Shown here: piece by piece, positions 9,145 to 18,300 of the stretch | Layout of the letters: each line of letters opens with the position of its first letter | Position numbering within the stretch: the first letter of the stretch is position 1 | Origin: CAVXTF01 sp963701375 | GTDB lineage: Bacteria; Actinomycetota; Acidimicrobiia; Acidimicrobiales; CAVXTF01 | Direction: 5' to 3' | Assembly (NCBI GenBank): GCA_963701375.1 | Contig: CAVOZT010000004.1 | Span: forward strand, 558,001 to 622,000 | DNA length: 64,000 nucleotides | Translations under genes and position numbers: made by a program | Notes under the pieces: model-generated | What the model was told of the DNA's origin: nothing | Database searches by the model: none | What the model saw: the letters and a program-made list of their open reading frames with translations, nothing else

Positions 9145-10014
9145 TCACCAGGTGGCTGTCGCACCTTCGCTGTCGAGGATGATCGTCATGCCTTCGTAAG
9201 CGAGGGACACACGATCCTTCATTTCGGGCCACTTCTCTCTGGCCTCCGCAAGCAGCTCTTCGAGCTCAGAGTCCGTGTGGTACGGATCGTGATGAAACAG
9301 GACGATCTTGTCTACCTGGGCCTTGAGCCCGAATTCCATCACCGAAGCGATACTCGAGTGGCCCCAACCGACATGGGCTTCGTATTCGTGATCGCGGTAT
9401 TGAGCGTCGTGCAATAGCACGTCGGCACCATGAGCGATGTCACCCCCGCTCATCCAAGCTGCGGGTACTGCGATGAGATCAGTGCCGAGCGATGGTTCAT
9501 GATCGGGAAGGTAAACGAGTACGCGTCCGAATTCTTCGATGCGATAACCAACGGTCGGTCCTTGATGGATCACCTTTGCCGCTCGGATCGTCGCTGAACC
9601 TATCGTCACTGGTTCCTCGGACGCATCGTGGAAGGTGAGGCGCGACGGTACGTCTTCGAGGCGAACGGGAAATAGGGGCGGGGAGAGATACATCGCTATT
9701 CGTTCGGACAAGCTCTGCACAGGAGACGTGGGACCCCAGATGTGGATGTCGACCCCAGGTGAGAACAATGGGCGGAAGAACCCGAGGCCCTGCAGATGAT
9801 CAAGATGAAGGTGCGTGAGCAGGATATGGAGTTCGACGGGCGGGTTTTCCTGCATCGACAAGCCCAATGGCCGCATACCTGTACCGGCGTCGAGGATCAG
9901 GGCGTGCCCGCTCGACAAACGCACCTCGACACACGACGTGTTCCCGCCGTATTGGATGGTGTCGGCTCCCGGTGCGGCGACAGACCCCCGGCATCCCCAA
10001 ATTCGGGCTCTCAT
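9145..10014 (-). CDS. MBL-fold metallo-hydrolase
   Basis: 289 residues from ATG 10014. The metal motif is LLTHLHLDHLQGLGFFRPLF (HxHxDH), with later ligands in LPDHEP, LLHDAQY and GHSS. The N-terminus RARIWGCRGSVAAPGADTIQ and GGNTSCVEV matches the subgroup often annotated as PhnP- or cyclic-phosphodiesterase-like beta-lactamase-fold hydrolases. The likely role is hydrolysis of a phosphodiester or ester with two metal ions. Its ATG overlaps the TGA of the PAS gene (ATGA), so the two are translationally coupled, suggesting a PAS sensor plus hydrolase pair, possibly in cyclic-nucleotide signalling. Confidence 0.87.
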   Translation of the reverse strand: MRARIWGCRGSVAAPGADTIQYGGNTSCVEVRLSSGHALILDAGTGMRPLGLSMQENPPVELHILLTHLHLDHLQGLGFFRPLFSPGVDIHIWGPTSPVQSLSERIAMYLSPPLFPVRLEDVPSRLTFHDASEEPVTIGSATIRAAKVIHQGPTVGYRIEEFGRVLVYLPDHEPSLGTDLIAVPAAWMSGGDIAHGADVLLHDAQYRDHEYEAHVGWGHSSIASVMEFGLKAQVDKIVLFHHDPYHTDSELEELLAEAREKWPEMKDRVSLAYEGMTIILDSEGATATW

Positions 10015-10425
10015 CAGCTGTCGCCGCTCTTCGTTGCAGCCTCCCAAAACACAGCGATTACGCCGTGCATCTCGCCAGCCGCTCCAAACAACGGGTAGGC
10101 AGTGGCTTCGTAGGTACGTCGTACGCCGTTGTACGCCGTCGCCATAAGCGTCTCGTGCGCGGGTCGACGATCGAAGAAGGCGATGCCAGCCGGCGAGTCA
10201 CGTCGGCGAATCGGTTGGCCATCTGGCGTCTCGAGCTGCAGAGCCTCGCCAAACTCGCCGGCGGGAATCTCACCCACATCATTGAACGACTTACCGAGTA
10301 GCAACGCCGCGGCGTCGTTATAGAAGACAAGCATGCCCGCTTGATCCAGCAAGAACATCGGCGTCGCAAGGTTCGACGCCAGCTCGCGCGAGTATCAGTG
10401 GCAAGTTCTTCGGAGAACCGCGCAT
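10014..10425 (-). CDS. PAS-domain protein, interrupted by a 2-base deletion
   Basis: The intact frame from ATG 10358 (114 residues) is a single PAS domain: MFLLDQAGMLVFYNDAAALL, GIAFFDRRPAHETLM, and TAYPLFGAAGEMHGVIAVFW. The frame continues upstream as RELASNLATP to a stop near 10396. A better N-terminus, MRGSPKNLPLILAR, lies in another frame from ATG 10425. Restoring two bases in the CG run at about 10386-10390 joins them as ILAR-ELASNLATPMFLLD. The protein probably senses a small ligand or cofactor. Its stop overlaps the MBL start. The loss of one CG unit fits slippage in a dinucleotide run, or a sequence error. Confidence 0.7.
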
Positions 10426-10568
10426 GCTAGGCGGATCAGTCACGGCGATACTCACAAAGCACGCTTAGGTACACGTCGCACATCGTTGCCGCTCGAGAGC
10501 CGTTGTGCCAAGAGCCGCCCATGACCCGTCTCCGGCAGGCCATTCCGCCGGATGAGAGGATTCGAGGA

Positions 10569-11438
10569 ATGAACCTCGACGTGCGACCTGTAGCGGGTGC
10601 GCTAGGTGCCTTGGTCACCGGCGTGGACCTCACCAAGATCGGTAACGGCGGGCAACTCGACGAGGTACGTGAAGCGCTGGCCCGGTACCTTGTCGTCTTC
10701 CTCCCCGACCAGGAGATGAGTCTCGACGATCTTGAGCGAGTGACAGACCTCCTAGGCGGTAGGGACACCACCCCGTTTGTGAAGCCGTTGGAGGACCGGC
10801 CTTTCGTCATCCGGGTGTTGAAAGAGCCCACCGATCAGCTCAATTTCGCCAACGCCTGGCACAGCGACCTGAGCTACCTCCCCGAGCCGCCTTCTTACAC
10901 CCTGCTCCACGCTGCCGAGGTTCCTCCCTTTGGGGGAGACACCATCTGGTCGAACCAATATCTGGCCCACGACTCGTTGTCACGGGGCTTGAAAGAGACC
11001 CTCGTCGGGGTTCGGGCCGTGCACTCGGCAGGCATGGCGTACGGAACGGGCGGATTCCTGGACCAGGTAAAAGACCTCACGTCAATGGCCATCGCTCCCT
11101 CGCCGGAAGCGTTCAAGGAACACAGCCATCCTGCGGTCATCGAGCATCCCGTGACCCATCGAGCAGCATTGTTCGTAAACCCCGTGTACACGACGAGATT
11201 CGAAGGCTGGACTCCCGCCGAGTCCCAACCGTTACTCGACTACCTCTACCGGCACGCGACGAACGAGAACTTTACGTGCCGCTTCCATTGGGTACCGCAC
11301 ACGCTCGCGATCTGGGACAACCGATGCACGATGCACAATGCCCTGAACGACTACTCGGGAGTGCGCCGAGAGATGTATCGCACGAGTGTCAAGGGCTCCA
11401 CGCCCATGCTTCGCCGTTTTGACAGAGAGGCATTGTGA
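10569..11438 (+). CDS. TauD/TfdA-family Fe(II)/2-oxoglutarate dioxygenase
   Basis: 289 residues from ATG 10569; the open frame extends to 10503, but homologous sequence starts at MNLDVRPVAGALGALVTGVD. The 2-His-1-carboxylate ligands are in AWHSDLSYLPEPP (His, Asp) and CTMHNALNDY (distal His). The 2-oxoglutarate-binding Arg is in REMYRTSVKG. The GGDTIWSNQYLAHDSLS segment is typical. It would couple 2-oxoglutarate decarboxylation to hydroxylation of a small substrate such as a sulfonate, sulfate ester or aryloxyalkanoate. No sulfur or transporter genes are nearby, so the substrate is open. Confidence 0.9.
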   Translation: MNLDVRPVAGALGALVTGVDLTKIGNGGQLDEVREALARYLVVFLPDQEMSLDDLERVTDLLGGRDTTPFVKPLEDRPFVIRVLKEPTDQLNFANAWHSDLSYLPEPPSYTLLHAAEVPPFGGDTIWSNQYLAHDSLSRGLKETLVGVRAVHSAGMAYGTGGFLDQVKDLTSMAIAPSPEAFKEHSHPAVIEHPVTHRAALFVNPVYTTRFEGWTPAESQPLLDYLYRHATNENFTCRFHWVPHTLAIWDNRCTMHNALNDYSGVRREMYRTSVKGSTPMLRRFDREAL

Positions 11439-11505
11439 TGAATCGGACGCCGATCCCAAACACGACCTTGGTGGCGATGCGTCCTCCGGCCTCATCGCCC
11501 AACAG

Positions 11506-11985
11506 TTAGCGGATGAGTTCAACGGCGCGCGAACGCAAGCCAGCGCCGACAAGGACCGTCCACCCGATCGCGCCGGCGCACGCAAGTACTTCGAGGACGA
11601 TCGATAACACGACGTACGAAGCTCCGATGGCTTCCTTGAAACCGAATAGGCCGACGGTGAGGCTGATGAGAAGCGCTCCGAGCGTCGAGCCAGCGAATCC
11701 CGCAGCGGCAAGACCCAGGACGGGCCGAGGCCATGCCAGCAAAGCTGCCGCCAGGGCGAACGCGGCGATGGCGTCGATCAAGAACAGCGGCCCATTCGTC
11801 GGGATTAGCCGGTAACCCTCGACCCAAAGGTGCAGATGGATAACGCCGATCGCGACGAGAAGCCCTACGGTGCCGACGCGAAGCGCGACGGCGAGCGCTC
11901 GCAGCGACCGCGACCGCTCACGCAAGAGTCTCTCCGCGGGCCGTATGAGTGTTCCAAGCGAATGAGAACCATCCTGGTACATCAT
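11506..11985 (-). CDS. Four-helix integral membrane protein, function unknown
   Basis: 159 residues from ATG 11985, which has GAAGGGA a few bases upstream; a longer frame to 12069 lacks support. After a basic cytoplasmic stretch (RPAERLLRERSRSLRALAVA) come four predicted membrane segments: VGTVGLLVAIGVIHLHLWVE, LIDAIAAFALAAALLAWP, LGLAAAGFAGSTLGALLISL and VLSIVLEVLACAGAIGWTVL. The layout resembles small DoxX- or DUF-type proteins of actinobacteria. A His-x-His in the first helix might bind metal or heme. The neighbour at 12073 on the same strand is a secreted small protein. Confidence 0.7.
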   Translation of the reverse strand: MMYQDGSHSLGTLIRPAERLLRERSRSLRALAVALRVGTVGLLVAIGVIHLHLWVEGYRLIPTNGPLFLIDAIAAFALAAALLAWPRPVLGLAAAGFAGSTLGALLISLTVGLFGFKEAIGASYVVLSIVLEVLACAGAIGWTVLVGAGLRSRAVELIR

Positions 11986-12072
11986 GTTCCCTTCAGTGTC
12001 ATATCTAATAGGCGACGGTCCCCGCTCCTTCCCTGAGCAAGACAGGCGGAGGAACGGAGACTCGCGCATTGG

Positions 12073-12438
12073 TCAAATGTTGCCGTCACCGTCGCTCGAG
12101 GCGCCGCTGTTGTCGCCGTCCTGATCACCGCCGTTGCCTTGAGGGATCGGGTTCGCTGTGGTGGGCGGAGGCGGCGTCACGACCGTCGTCGGCGTGGGGT
12201 TCGGAGCCGGCCGTGTGGGCCGATGCACCGCGTGTTCCTTGGGCATCGTGACTGGCATCGGCGCGGGCGCAGTTCTGCCGTATCGTCCGGTCATGGGTTT
12301 GTTGGACACCACGTGGCTGGAGTGCGTCTGGCCAGTGGACGTGGTGTGAGACATAGATCCGTGACTCATCGAGAGCAACGTCGTAAGGCCGATTGCCACT
12401 GCCACAGCAACTCCCGCGATGGCAAGACGTAGCTTCAT
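12073..12438 (-). CDS. Small exported His/Pro-rich protein
   Basis: 121 residues, ATG 12438 with AAGGAGAG 10 bases upstream. An N-terminal signal or anchor segment (LAIAGVAVAVAIGLTTLLSM) is followed by a Met/His/Ser-rich stretch (MSHGSMSHTTS, THSSHVV), a Thr/Pro linker, and an acidic Gly/Asp-rich tail ending DGDGNI. No conserved domain is recognised. The Met- and His-rich part might bind copper or another metal in the envelope, which is inference from composition. It is possibly co-transcribed with the membrane protein at 11506-11985, with 87 bases between. Confidence 0.65.
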   Translation of the reverse strand: MKLRLAIAGVAVAVAIGLTTLLSMSHGSMSHTTSTGQTHSSHVVSNKPMTGRYGRTAPAPMPVTMPKEHAVHRPTRPAPNPTPTTVVTPPPPTTANPIPQGNGGDQDGDNSGASSDGDGNI

Positions 12439-12486
12439 TTTGGGTAACTCTCCTTCGATAGGTGCAACGGTGATGTCAACTGGACT

Positions 12487-12912
12487 GTGGCAATTGACTC
12501 ATCACGTATACCAATGACGCATCGGACATGTTCATTCTCCAGCGCGGAAATTATGATGCTTCTATATGTGGCTGGAATGCTCGGCGAAACGACTGGCGTG
12601 ATTGACCAGGTGCCGGCTGCACAGTCGTGCTCAAGTCCTCGCCGGATCGGAATCGAAGCAAGCTGCCAAGTGGCGGCGTCGCGCGAACGGGAGGCCAGAC
12701 GCTGTGTCGAGCGTCCAGACATCGTTCAGCATGTGCTCTCCGGTGAGACCTCCGCGAAGATCGCTATCGAGATGGGAAGGTCGGAGTCGACGATCCGAGA
12801 GTGGTACCTCCGGGAGATGGAGCGCACGGCCACGGAGGCTGGGAGGCGTTTGACGTTAACTCTGTGCTCGACTGGACGTTGCCGACGTAAGACATGCAGG
12901 CTCCATTATTGA
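12487..12912 (+). pseudogene. Possible HTH (transposase-like) remnant
   Basis: An open frame of 141 residues whose only protein-like part is VLSGETSAKIAIEMGRSEST followed by IREWYLREMERTA, a helix-turn-helix pattern as in the N-terminus of transposases or phage regulators. The flanking sequence is low in coding character. I list it as a possible decayed fragment only. Confidence 0.22.
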
Positions 12913-13416
12913 ACTCGAAAGCTGATCTGTCGTGTGCTGGTCCCCGACCTGAGACGACTTCTTATTGGTCTCGGAGGTGGTTCCTCTCGACGAGTCGGCT
13001 TCCATCATCGGCATGGTTCCGTTCACCTACTTGCACTTTCGGGTGGGTGGTCTTGATGGGACAAAGCTCGAACCAAGCGGTCTCCGACCGCATGGCCATC
13101 CTGCCGCAGACGTTGACCGGCTGAGCCTGGCCACGGGGTGGGCGCGACCGCCGGAGGTCGCCCTTCGAAGCTGCCGGCGTAGGCCAGTTCTCCGTAGACC
13201 CTCCATAAGAGCATCGCGAACGCTCCAGTCCCGGCGATCCGGGATAACCGGACGGCGTTGTTCTGGTGCGCGCGATCACCCCACTCGTGTTCTGTGCGGA
13301 CCGCTCTCTGGCAGAAGTGTCCCAGAGCAATCTGATGTGCGGCTTATGCGACTTTCCAGGTTCGCTGCATGGTCGTAAGCGGCCCGGACCGAGCTTGGTC
13401 GTGCGATACTCCGTCG
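12913..13416. other. Intergenic, no supported gene
   Basis: About 500 bases ahead of the rhamnosidase. Open frames exist on both strands, but none shows a conserved motif or ribosome site. It may contain decayed mobile DNA together with the HTH-like fragment to the left. A GATACT hexamer lies just before GTG 13417 and may serve as the -10 element. Confidence 0.35.
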
Positions 13417-16329
13417 GTGCGGAGGGTGGTTAGTCGTCGGAACCGCGCTGTCCTGGGTGCGTTGGCTGTGCTCGGCGTGGCGGTGGCCGTGTTGTTGTTC
13501 GCCGTGCCGTCGCCTCACGGCGTGTTTGGAACGAAATCGGCGGGCCCTGGAACTCCGCAGGCGTTGACTGTCGATGACTTGTCGGCGCCGGTGGGGCTTG
13601 GGCTGACCGACATCTACTTCGGTTGGCACGTCACTGACAGCCGGCGGGGCGCGGTCCAGAGCGCATACCGCATCATGGTCTCTCGCCCCATTCTCGGTGG
13701 TCCGAACCGCGGGGCCGCACCCGTCATCTGGGACAGCGGCAAAGTCCTCGCAGTGGAGCAGGCATTCGTCGCGTACCGGGGACCCGCCCTTTCGCCCGAC
13801 ACGACTTACCGGTGGACGGTCCAAACCTGGGACGGTAACGGAAGGCGCGGGCCATTCGCCACGGCCGCGACATTCGACACCGGATTGGGCGACGCCGACT
13901 GGCACACGGACTGGATCAAGCGTGCCACTACAGAGGTGTTGGACACACCGGAGACACTCAACACTCAGATGAACACTGGAGTGTGGGCCAACAAGGACGA
14001 ATACAGCTACGTCCGAAAGGAGGTGACGCTCGGCCGCTCCCCGATCGTCCGGGCCCGCGCCTACGTGTCCGCCGATCAGCAGTACGAGCTCTATGTCAAC
14101 GGGACGATGGCGGCCAAGGGTGAGGCGTACACGTTTCCGGATTCGCAGTATTACGAGACGACCGACATCACCCGCCTTTTGAGCGCCGGCACGGCCAACG
14201 CCTTCGGGATCATCTACAGCTGGCAGGGGCCGGGGAAGGGCCGACCGGAGGGCACGCCGGGCGTCATTGCCCACATCTCTGTGCTGCATGCCGACGGGAC
14301 GGTTAACGTCATCACGACTGACGGCACGTGGCGCGTCCTGCCGGGTGCGTGGCTCCCGGGTGTCCAGCGCGACGAGGAAGGCGACCCCGTCGACTACACC
14401 GAGAACATCAATGGCCCCGCGGAGCCCCTCGGCTGGGACGAACCGGGCTTCGTGGCGCGGGGGTGGCGGCCGGCAACGGTGATCGGTCCTCATCCCACGG
14501 CACCATGGACCCATCTGGTGTCGGTACGGACGCGCATCGTGTACGAACCGGTCAACGCCGTCTCGGTGTCGCGGCTGCGGTCCGGCGCCATAGTGGCCGA
14601 CTTCGGGAAGGTCTATGCCGGAATCCCGTCAGTGACATTCAACCACGGGATACGCGGCCATCTAGTGACGATGCACGCCGGGTACCTCTTGGACCCTTCG
14701 GGCGACGTCTCGACCACGATGGGCACCCAGCACACCAACATGAGCTACTCCTACATCGAACGGGGCGGCGGTCAGGAAACCTTCCGTCCATTCGATTACT
14801 TGGGGTTCCGGTACCTGCAAATCGACGACCCGGGCGAAGCACTCGCCGCGAAGGACATCGTCATGCTCACTAGGCACGACGCGGTCCCCGACGAGAACGC
14901 CGGGACGTTCACATCTTCCAACAAGACTCTCGACGCGGTTTTCGACCTCGGCCGTCACTCGGCGTTGTTCACGATGCAAGAGCAGTTCGTCGACACCCCC
15001 ACTCGCGAGAAGGGCCCATGGCTCGGGGATGGGGCAAACGAGTCACAGACGGCCATGGACGCCTTCGGCGAGACCAATCTGACCAGGAAGGACCTGCTCG
15101 AGTTCGCCCAGTCGCAGGCTCGCTACTGGCCGAACGGCGCGATCAACAAGATCTATCCCACAGCGCTCGGAGCCCAGGAGATCCCTCAAGGAACTGCGTA
15201 CTACCCCGAGTGGGTTTGGCAGTACTGGATCCACACCGGTGACAGAGCATTGCTGACAATGGTGTATCCCGTCGTGGTCAAGGTGTCGGACTTCTTCTGG
15301 AGCAACATCGGCTCGAACGGCTTAGTCGGCAGGATCCCCGGTCCCACCGACGTCCCTCAGTTCCCAACCGACACGCAGCTCAACCTGCTAGCGCTCAACG
15401 TGTTCAACCGGGTCGCCGAGATGGGCGTCGCACTCGACCGCCCCACTGCCGAAGTGGCGAAACAACATCAACGCGGCCACGACCTTGCGGCCGCGATCAA
15501 CACCCACCTACTTCAGCCCGCCGGGTACTACACCGACGGACTGGACGCCCACGGCAGACCAGTACCTCCCAACGACGACCTGTGCACGTGCTCCGGTGCC
15601 ATCTCACCTCAAGTCAATAACGCGCTCGCCCTGCAATTCGGGATCGTCCCTCCGTCCGATGTGACGAAGGTCGCCGACTACATCCTGAGCATGCCGTTCT
15701 CGCCGCCCGTCGTCAGCGCCACCGACGTCCTTGACGCGCTGCGAATAACGGGCCGAGACCGCGACATCTTGCGCATCCTTACGGATCCGTCACAGCCGGG
15801 CTGGGCTCAGATCCTCGCCCAGGGCGGCACCTTCACGTGGGAGATGTGGAAGCCCGACGACCGCGACGTCCTCACGCCGCCGCTGGCATCGCTTCTCGGC
15901 AACGGCGACAGCCGCTCACACGGCTTCGGTTCGAAGGTGCTGGTCGCCATCCAGGAAGGAATGCTCGGGGTCATCCCGACCGGCCCGGGGTACATGTCAT
16001 TTGATGTCACGGTGCCGTTGCATGCATTGAGCTACGCGGCGGGGCGGGTACCGACTCCCCACGGGCCGATCGACCTCGCGTGGCGACGGCCGGCCAACGC
16101 GTCACAACCCTTCGATATCGACGTCACGGTACCAGCGAACACCGAAGCAACCATTCGCATCCCGGCCACTGCCCTCAGCAGCGTCCACGAGTCGGGCAAC
16201 GCGCTCGGCAGCGCAGCCGGCGTCAAGTCAACGGCCATGGACGGCGACTACGCCGTCATCGGAGTCGGGGCCGGCACATACCACTTCGTCAGCACAGCCG
16301 TGCCGGCGGACGCGATCGCCGCCTCCTAG
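13417..16329 (+). CDS. Membrane-anchored alpha-L-rhamnosidase (GH78)
   Basis: 970 residues from GTG 13417; ATG 13369 is an alternative, but its extra residues are not signal-like. An N-terminal anchor (NRAVLGALAVLGVAVAVLLF) exports it. The order matches GH78: a fibronectin-like N domain (APVGLGLTDIYFGWHV, TYRWTVQTWDGNG), a carbohydrate-binding domain (RARAYVSADQQYELYVNG), the rhamnosidase N-region, and an alpha/alpha barrel. The barrel carries the family acid motif DTPTREKGPWLGDGANE and the later GTFTWEMWKPDDRD and SRSHGFGSKV. A C-terminal beta domain follows. It would release terminal L-rhamnose from plant or bacterial glycans at the cell surface. No sugar transporter is adjacent. Confidence 0.93.
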   Translation: MRRVVSRRNRAVLGALAVLGVAVAVLLFAVPSPHGVFGTKSAGPGTPQALTVDDLSAPVGLGLTDIYFGWHVTDSRRGAVQSAYRIMVSRPILGGPNRGAAPVIWDSGKVLAVEQAFVAYRGPALSPDTTYRWTVQTWDGNGRRGPFATAATFDTGLGDADWHTDWIKRATTEVLDTPETLNTQMNTGVWANKDEYSYVRKEVTLGRSPIVRARAYVSADQQYELYVNGTMAAKGEAYTFPDSQYYETTDITRLLSAGTANAFGIIYSWQGPGKGRPEGTPGVIAHISVLHADGTVNVITTDGTWRVLPGAWLPGVQRDEEGDPVDYTENINGPAEPLGWDEPGFVARGWRPATVIGPHPTAPWTHLVSVRTRIVYEPVNAVSVSRLRSGAIVADFGKVYAGIPSVTFNHGIRGHLVTMHAGYLLDPSGDVSTTMGTQHTNMSYSYIERGGGQETFRPFDYLGFRYLQIDDPGEALAAKDIVMLTRHDAVPDENAGTFTSSNKTLDAVFDLGRHSALFTMQEQFVDTPTREKGPWLGDGANESQTAMDAFGETNLTRKDLLEFAQSQARYWPNGAINKIYPTALGAQEIPQGTAYYPEWVWQYWIHTGDRALLTMVYPVVVKVSDFFWSNIGSNGLVGRIPGPTDVPQFPTDTQLNLLALNVFNRVAEMGVALDRPTAEVAKQHQRGHDLAAAINTHLLQPAGYYTDGLDAHGRPVPPNDDLCTCSGAISPQVNNALALQFGIVPPSDVTKVADYILSMPFSPPVVSATDVLDALRITGRDRDILRILTDPSQPGWAQILAQGGTFTWEMWKPDDRDVLTPPLASLLGNGDSRSHGFGSKVLVAIQEGMLGVIPTGPGYMSFDVTVPLHALSYAAGRVPTPHGPIDLAWRRPANASQPFDIDVTVPANTEATIRIPATALSSVHESGNALGSAAGVKSTAMDGDYAVIGVGAGTYHFVSTAVPADAIAAS

Positions 16330-16401
16330 CTGCCAGGAACCCCGCGTTACTCAGACTGTCGTCGCAGAGTTACGCTCGACCACGCGGCTACCTTGGAGCG
16401 G

Positions 16402-16980
16402 ATGGCGCGCTACGAGGTCAAGCCGCTGAGTGTAGAGACGTGGCCAGACTTCGCGGCATTGGTGGAGCGGCACAATGGAGTGTGGGGCGGCTGCTGGTGC
16501 ATGGAGTTCCATCCTGAGGGGGGCCAGAGGGGGACCGATCATCGGGGCCAGAAGGAACGTCGCGTCCGTGAGGGTAAGGCACACGCGGCGCTTGTGTTCG
16601 ATGGCGACTTGTGCGTCGGCTGGTGTCAGTTTGGGGCTCCGACCGAGTTGCCGCGGATCAAGTTCGGACGCGCCTACCGTGAGACGGCAACCAACCCGCC
16701 GGACTGGCGGATCACCTGCTTCTTCGTCAACAAGTCTTACCGGCATAAAGGGGTTGCCGCCGCTGCGTTGAAAGGTGCTCTGAGAGAGATCGCGAGGCTC
16801 GGTGGTGGGACTGTAGAGAGTTCACCGGAGGATGTCGAAGGCCGAAAGGTTTCCAACTCATTCCTGTACAACGCTACGTTGGCGATGTTTGAGCAGGAAG
16901 GGTTCGTTCGCACCAGGCAACTCGGCAAGAACAACTGGCTGGTGACAAAGAGGGTGCGCCCGCGACGATCCTCCCGCTGA
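16402..16980 (+). CDS. GNAT-family N-acetyltransferase
   Basis: 192 residues from ATG 16402 with GGAG 5 bases upstream (a TTG three codons earlier is possible). The acetyl-CoA loop is in ITCFFVNKSYRHKGVAAAAL (the R/QxxGxG/A-type pyrophosphate loop, here RHKGVA). The C-terminal NSFLYNATLAMFEQEGF is the conserved helix and strand in which the acceptor side is built. The N-terminal GGCWCMEFH segment with several Cys and Trp residues is characteristic of a subgroup of uncharacterised actinobacterial GNATs. The acceptor is unknown. It lies 72 bases after the rhamnosidase on the same strand. Confidence 0.87.
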   Translation: MARYEVKPLSVETWPDFAALVERHNGVWGGCWCMEFHPEGGQRGTDHRGQKERRVREGKAHAALVFDGDLCVGWCQFGAPTELPRIKFGRAYRETATNPPDWRITCFFVNKSYRHKGVAAAALKGALREIARLGGGTVESSPEDVEGRKVSNSFLYNATLAMFEQEGFVRTRQLGKNNWLVTKRVRPRRSSR

Positions 16981-17292
16981 CTAACGCGATGTTCCTGCTC
17001 AACCGTGGGACGAAGTGTCGGCTATCTATTTCCTCCCCCATGGTTATAAGGGTTGCTCACCGGCACGGGGGTGGCTGCCCGACACTTCGGGCCACGCTCG
17101 ACCAGGATGTCGGGGTGTGCGAGGACGACGAGAAGGTACGATCGTGCGAGGCACAACTTGGACCGGCACCCGAGTTACTTGGTGGCGGGATTGGTGGGGT
17201 GAAGAGGCTCCACGAGGCGACGTATTCGATGCGGACTTCCTCTCGGAGGCGATAACACTCCCGTTGAAGCCTCGCGGGGTCATACTGAACGA
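16981..17292. other. Intergenic with an 11-bp inverted repeat
   Basis: No gene is supported. Perfect inverted arms cgaagtgtcgg (17011-17021) and ccgacacttcg (17079-17089) are separated by 57 bases. There is no T-tract after the second arm, so an ordinary terminator is unlikely. CATACT 6 bases before ATG 17293 could be the -10 element of a leaderless transcript. Confidence 0.5.
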
Positions 17293-17676
17293 ATGCGCTC
17301 TCGAACAAACGACATGTGGTGGGGAAACGCGATTGAGACTTCGGACCCGAGCCGCCTGGCGAGGTTCTACTCCGACCTGCTCGGATGGCCCATCAGTCAC
17401 GAAGAGCCAGGAACGGCAATCCTTGCTGCACCCCAAGGGTCCATCTTCATTGTGTTCCAGGAGGCGACCGACTACCAGGCTCCGGTATGGCCACCTGTGG
17501 AAGGTGAGCAGCGTCCGATGATGCACTTCGACTTCCAAGTCGGGGACCTCGACTCCGCCGCAGAGGAGGCGCTTGCATTGGGGGCCTCACTTGCTTCAAC
17601 CCAGCCGCAGGAGAACGTTCGAGTGCTTCTCGACCCAGAAGGGCACCCCTTCTGCCTTTGTCGAGACGACGGCTGA
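17293..17676 (+). CDS. VOC-superfamily (glyoxalase-like) protein
   Basis: 127 residues, a full single VOC module: GNAIETSDPSRLARFYSDLL then GWPISHEEPGTAILAAPQGS, and the second half HFDFQVGDLDSAAEEALALG followed by VRVLLDPEGHPFCLCRDD. Ligand-like positions include His in MMHFDFQ and Glu in DPEGHPF. Family members bind a divalent metal and act as lyases, dioxygenases or antibiotic-binding proteins. The function is not deducible here. No Shine-Dalgarno sequence is visible; a leaderless start is plausible. Intact, though followed by decayed DNA. Confidence 0.87.
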   Translation: MRSRTNDMWWGNAIETSDPSRLARFYSDLLGWPISHEEPGTAILAAPQGSIFIVFQEATDYQAPVWPPVEGEQRPMMHFDFQVGDLDSAAEEALALGASLASTQPQENVRVLLDPEGHPFCLCRDDG

Positions 17677-17689
17677 TTGTCAACGAAGG

Positions 17690-17900
17690 CGAGGTTTGGC
17701 GCATCGGCGTTCCGTACGCGTTCAAGCCTGCTACGGGGTGCGCACTTACGGGGTCTGGATAGAAGCTGCGGGGCTTACGGAGAGTGCGATGTTCGAGCGC
17801 GCGGATCACTGACTGGGGTGTGGCGTCGGTGGTGAAGCGGCGCGCCCAAAAGTTACCGCTCAAATCGAGCAGCCCGAAGGCACTTCCCAAACGGCCATCG
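17690..17900 (+). pseudogene. Tyrosine recombinase fragment (decayed copy 1)
   Basis: Read across shifted frames the DNA gives RIGVPYAFKPATG, then VRTYGVWIEAAGLTESAMFE, then ARITDWGVASVVKRRAQ. The same order occurs in the recombinase remnant at 23716-24238 (RVGVPYGSNPATC, VRAYGAWIEAAGLQEGAVLR, ARITDRGVALVVKRRAE). The catalytic HxxR and Tyr region is absent. It is therefore a second, more decayed relative of that integrase, with at least two frame breaks. Confidence 0.6.
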
Positions 17901-18034
17901 GCTTTCCGGGGTGAGTGCGGCCTGCGAGGTTCTTACGGTGAGTTGGGAAACTTGGCGCGGAGCGACGGCAAGAGGATCCCAATCAGACCTCGCATGGTTG
18001 CAAATGTCGTGGCGACGTCTGGGTTCTTTTCACC

Positions 18035-18164
18035 GTGATCCCGGGATACCGACCCCTCGCCGAGGGCCAAGAGGTCGAGTTCCGATACGAGGACTGCTGG
18101 GGTCAGCAAGGTAGTTGGCATTATCGTGCAACGTGGGCTCGGCCGGTTCGTCCAACCGCGTAAT
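18035..18164 (+). pseudogene. Possible cold-shock-domain-like remnant
   Basis: The frame from GTG 18035 reads VIPGYRPLAEGQEVEFRYED and WGQQGSWHYRATWARPV to TAA. It resembles the C-terminal half of the actinobacterial cold-shock-like proteins (HFSxI-xGYRxLxxGQxVxFxxE...QDGxxYRAxxVxP). The preceding DVWVLFT continues the match in frame, but the RNA-binding first half is unrecognisable. A decayed fragment is the best reading; a small unknown protein is possible. Confidence 0.38.
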
Positions 18165-18300
18165 CGCGTTTTCCATAAGCTCGAGAACTGCATTGAGGGT
18201 CGTCGAAGCAGACCGCCGAGGCGGGTTCTCAAGGTCGCGCGTCTGACTGTCGATTCGTAGACGGTCTACCTGTTGGGCGTAGAGTCGGTCGCAGTGCGTA

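Noticed and set aside
13276..14514. 412-codon open frame on the minus strand
   Set aside because: Antisense to the GH78 rhamnosidase; Arg/Val/Asp-rich shadow composition, no start context and no motif.
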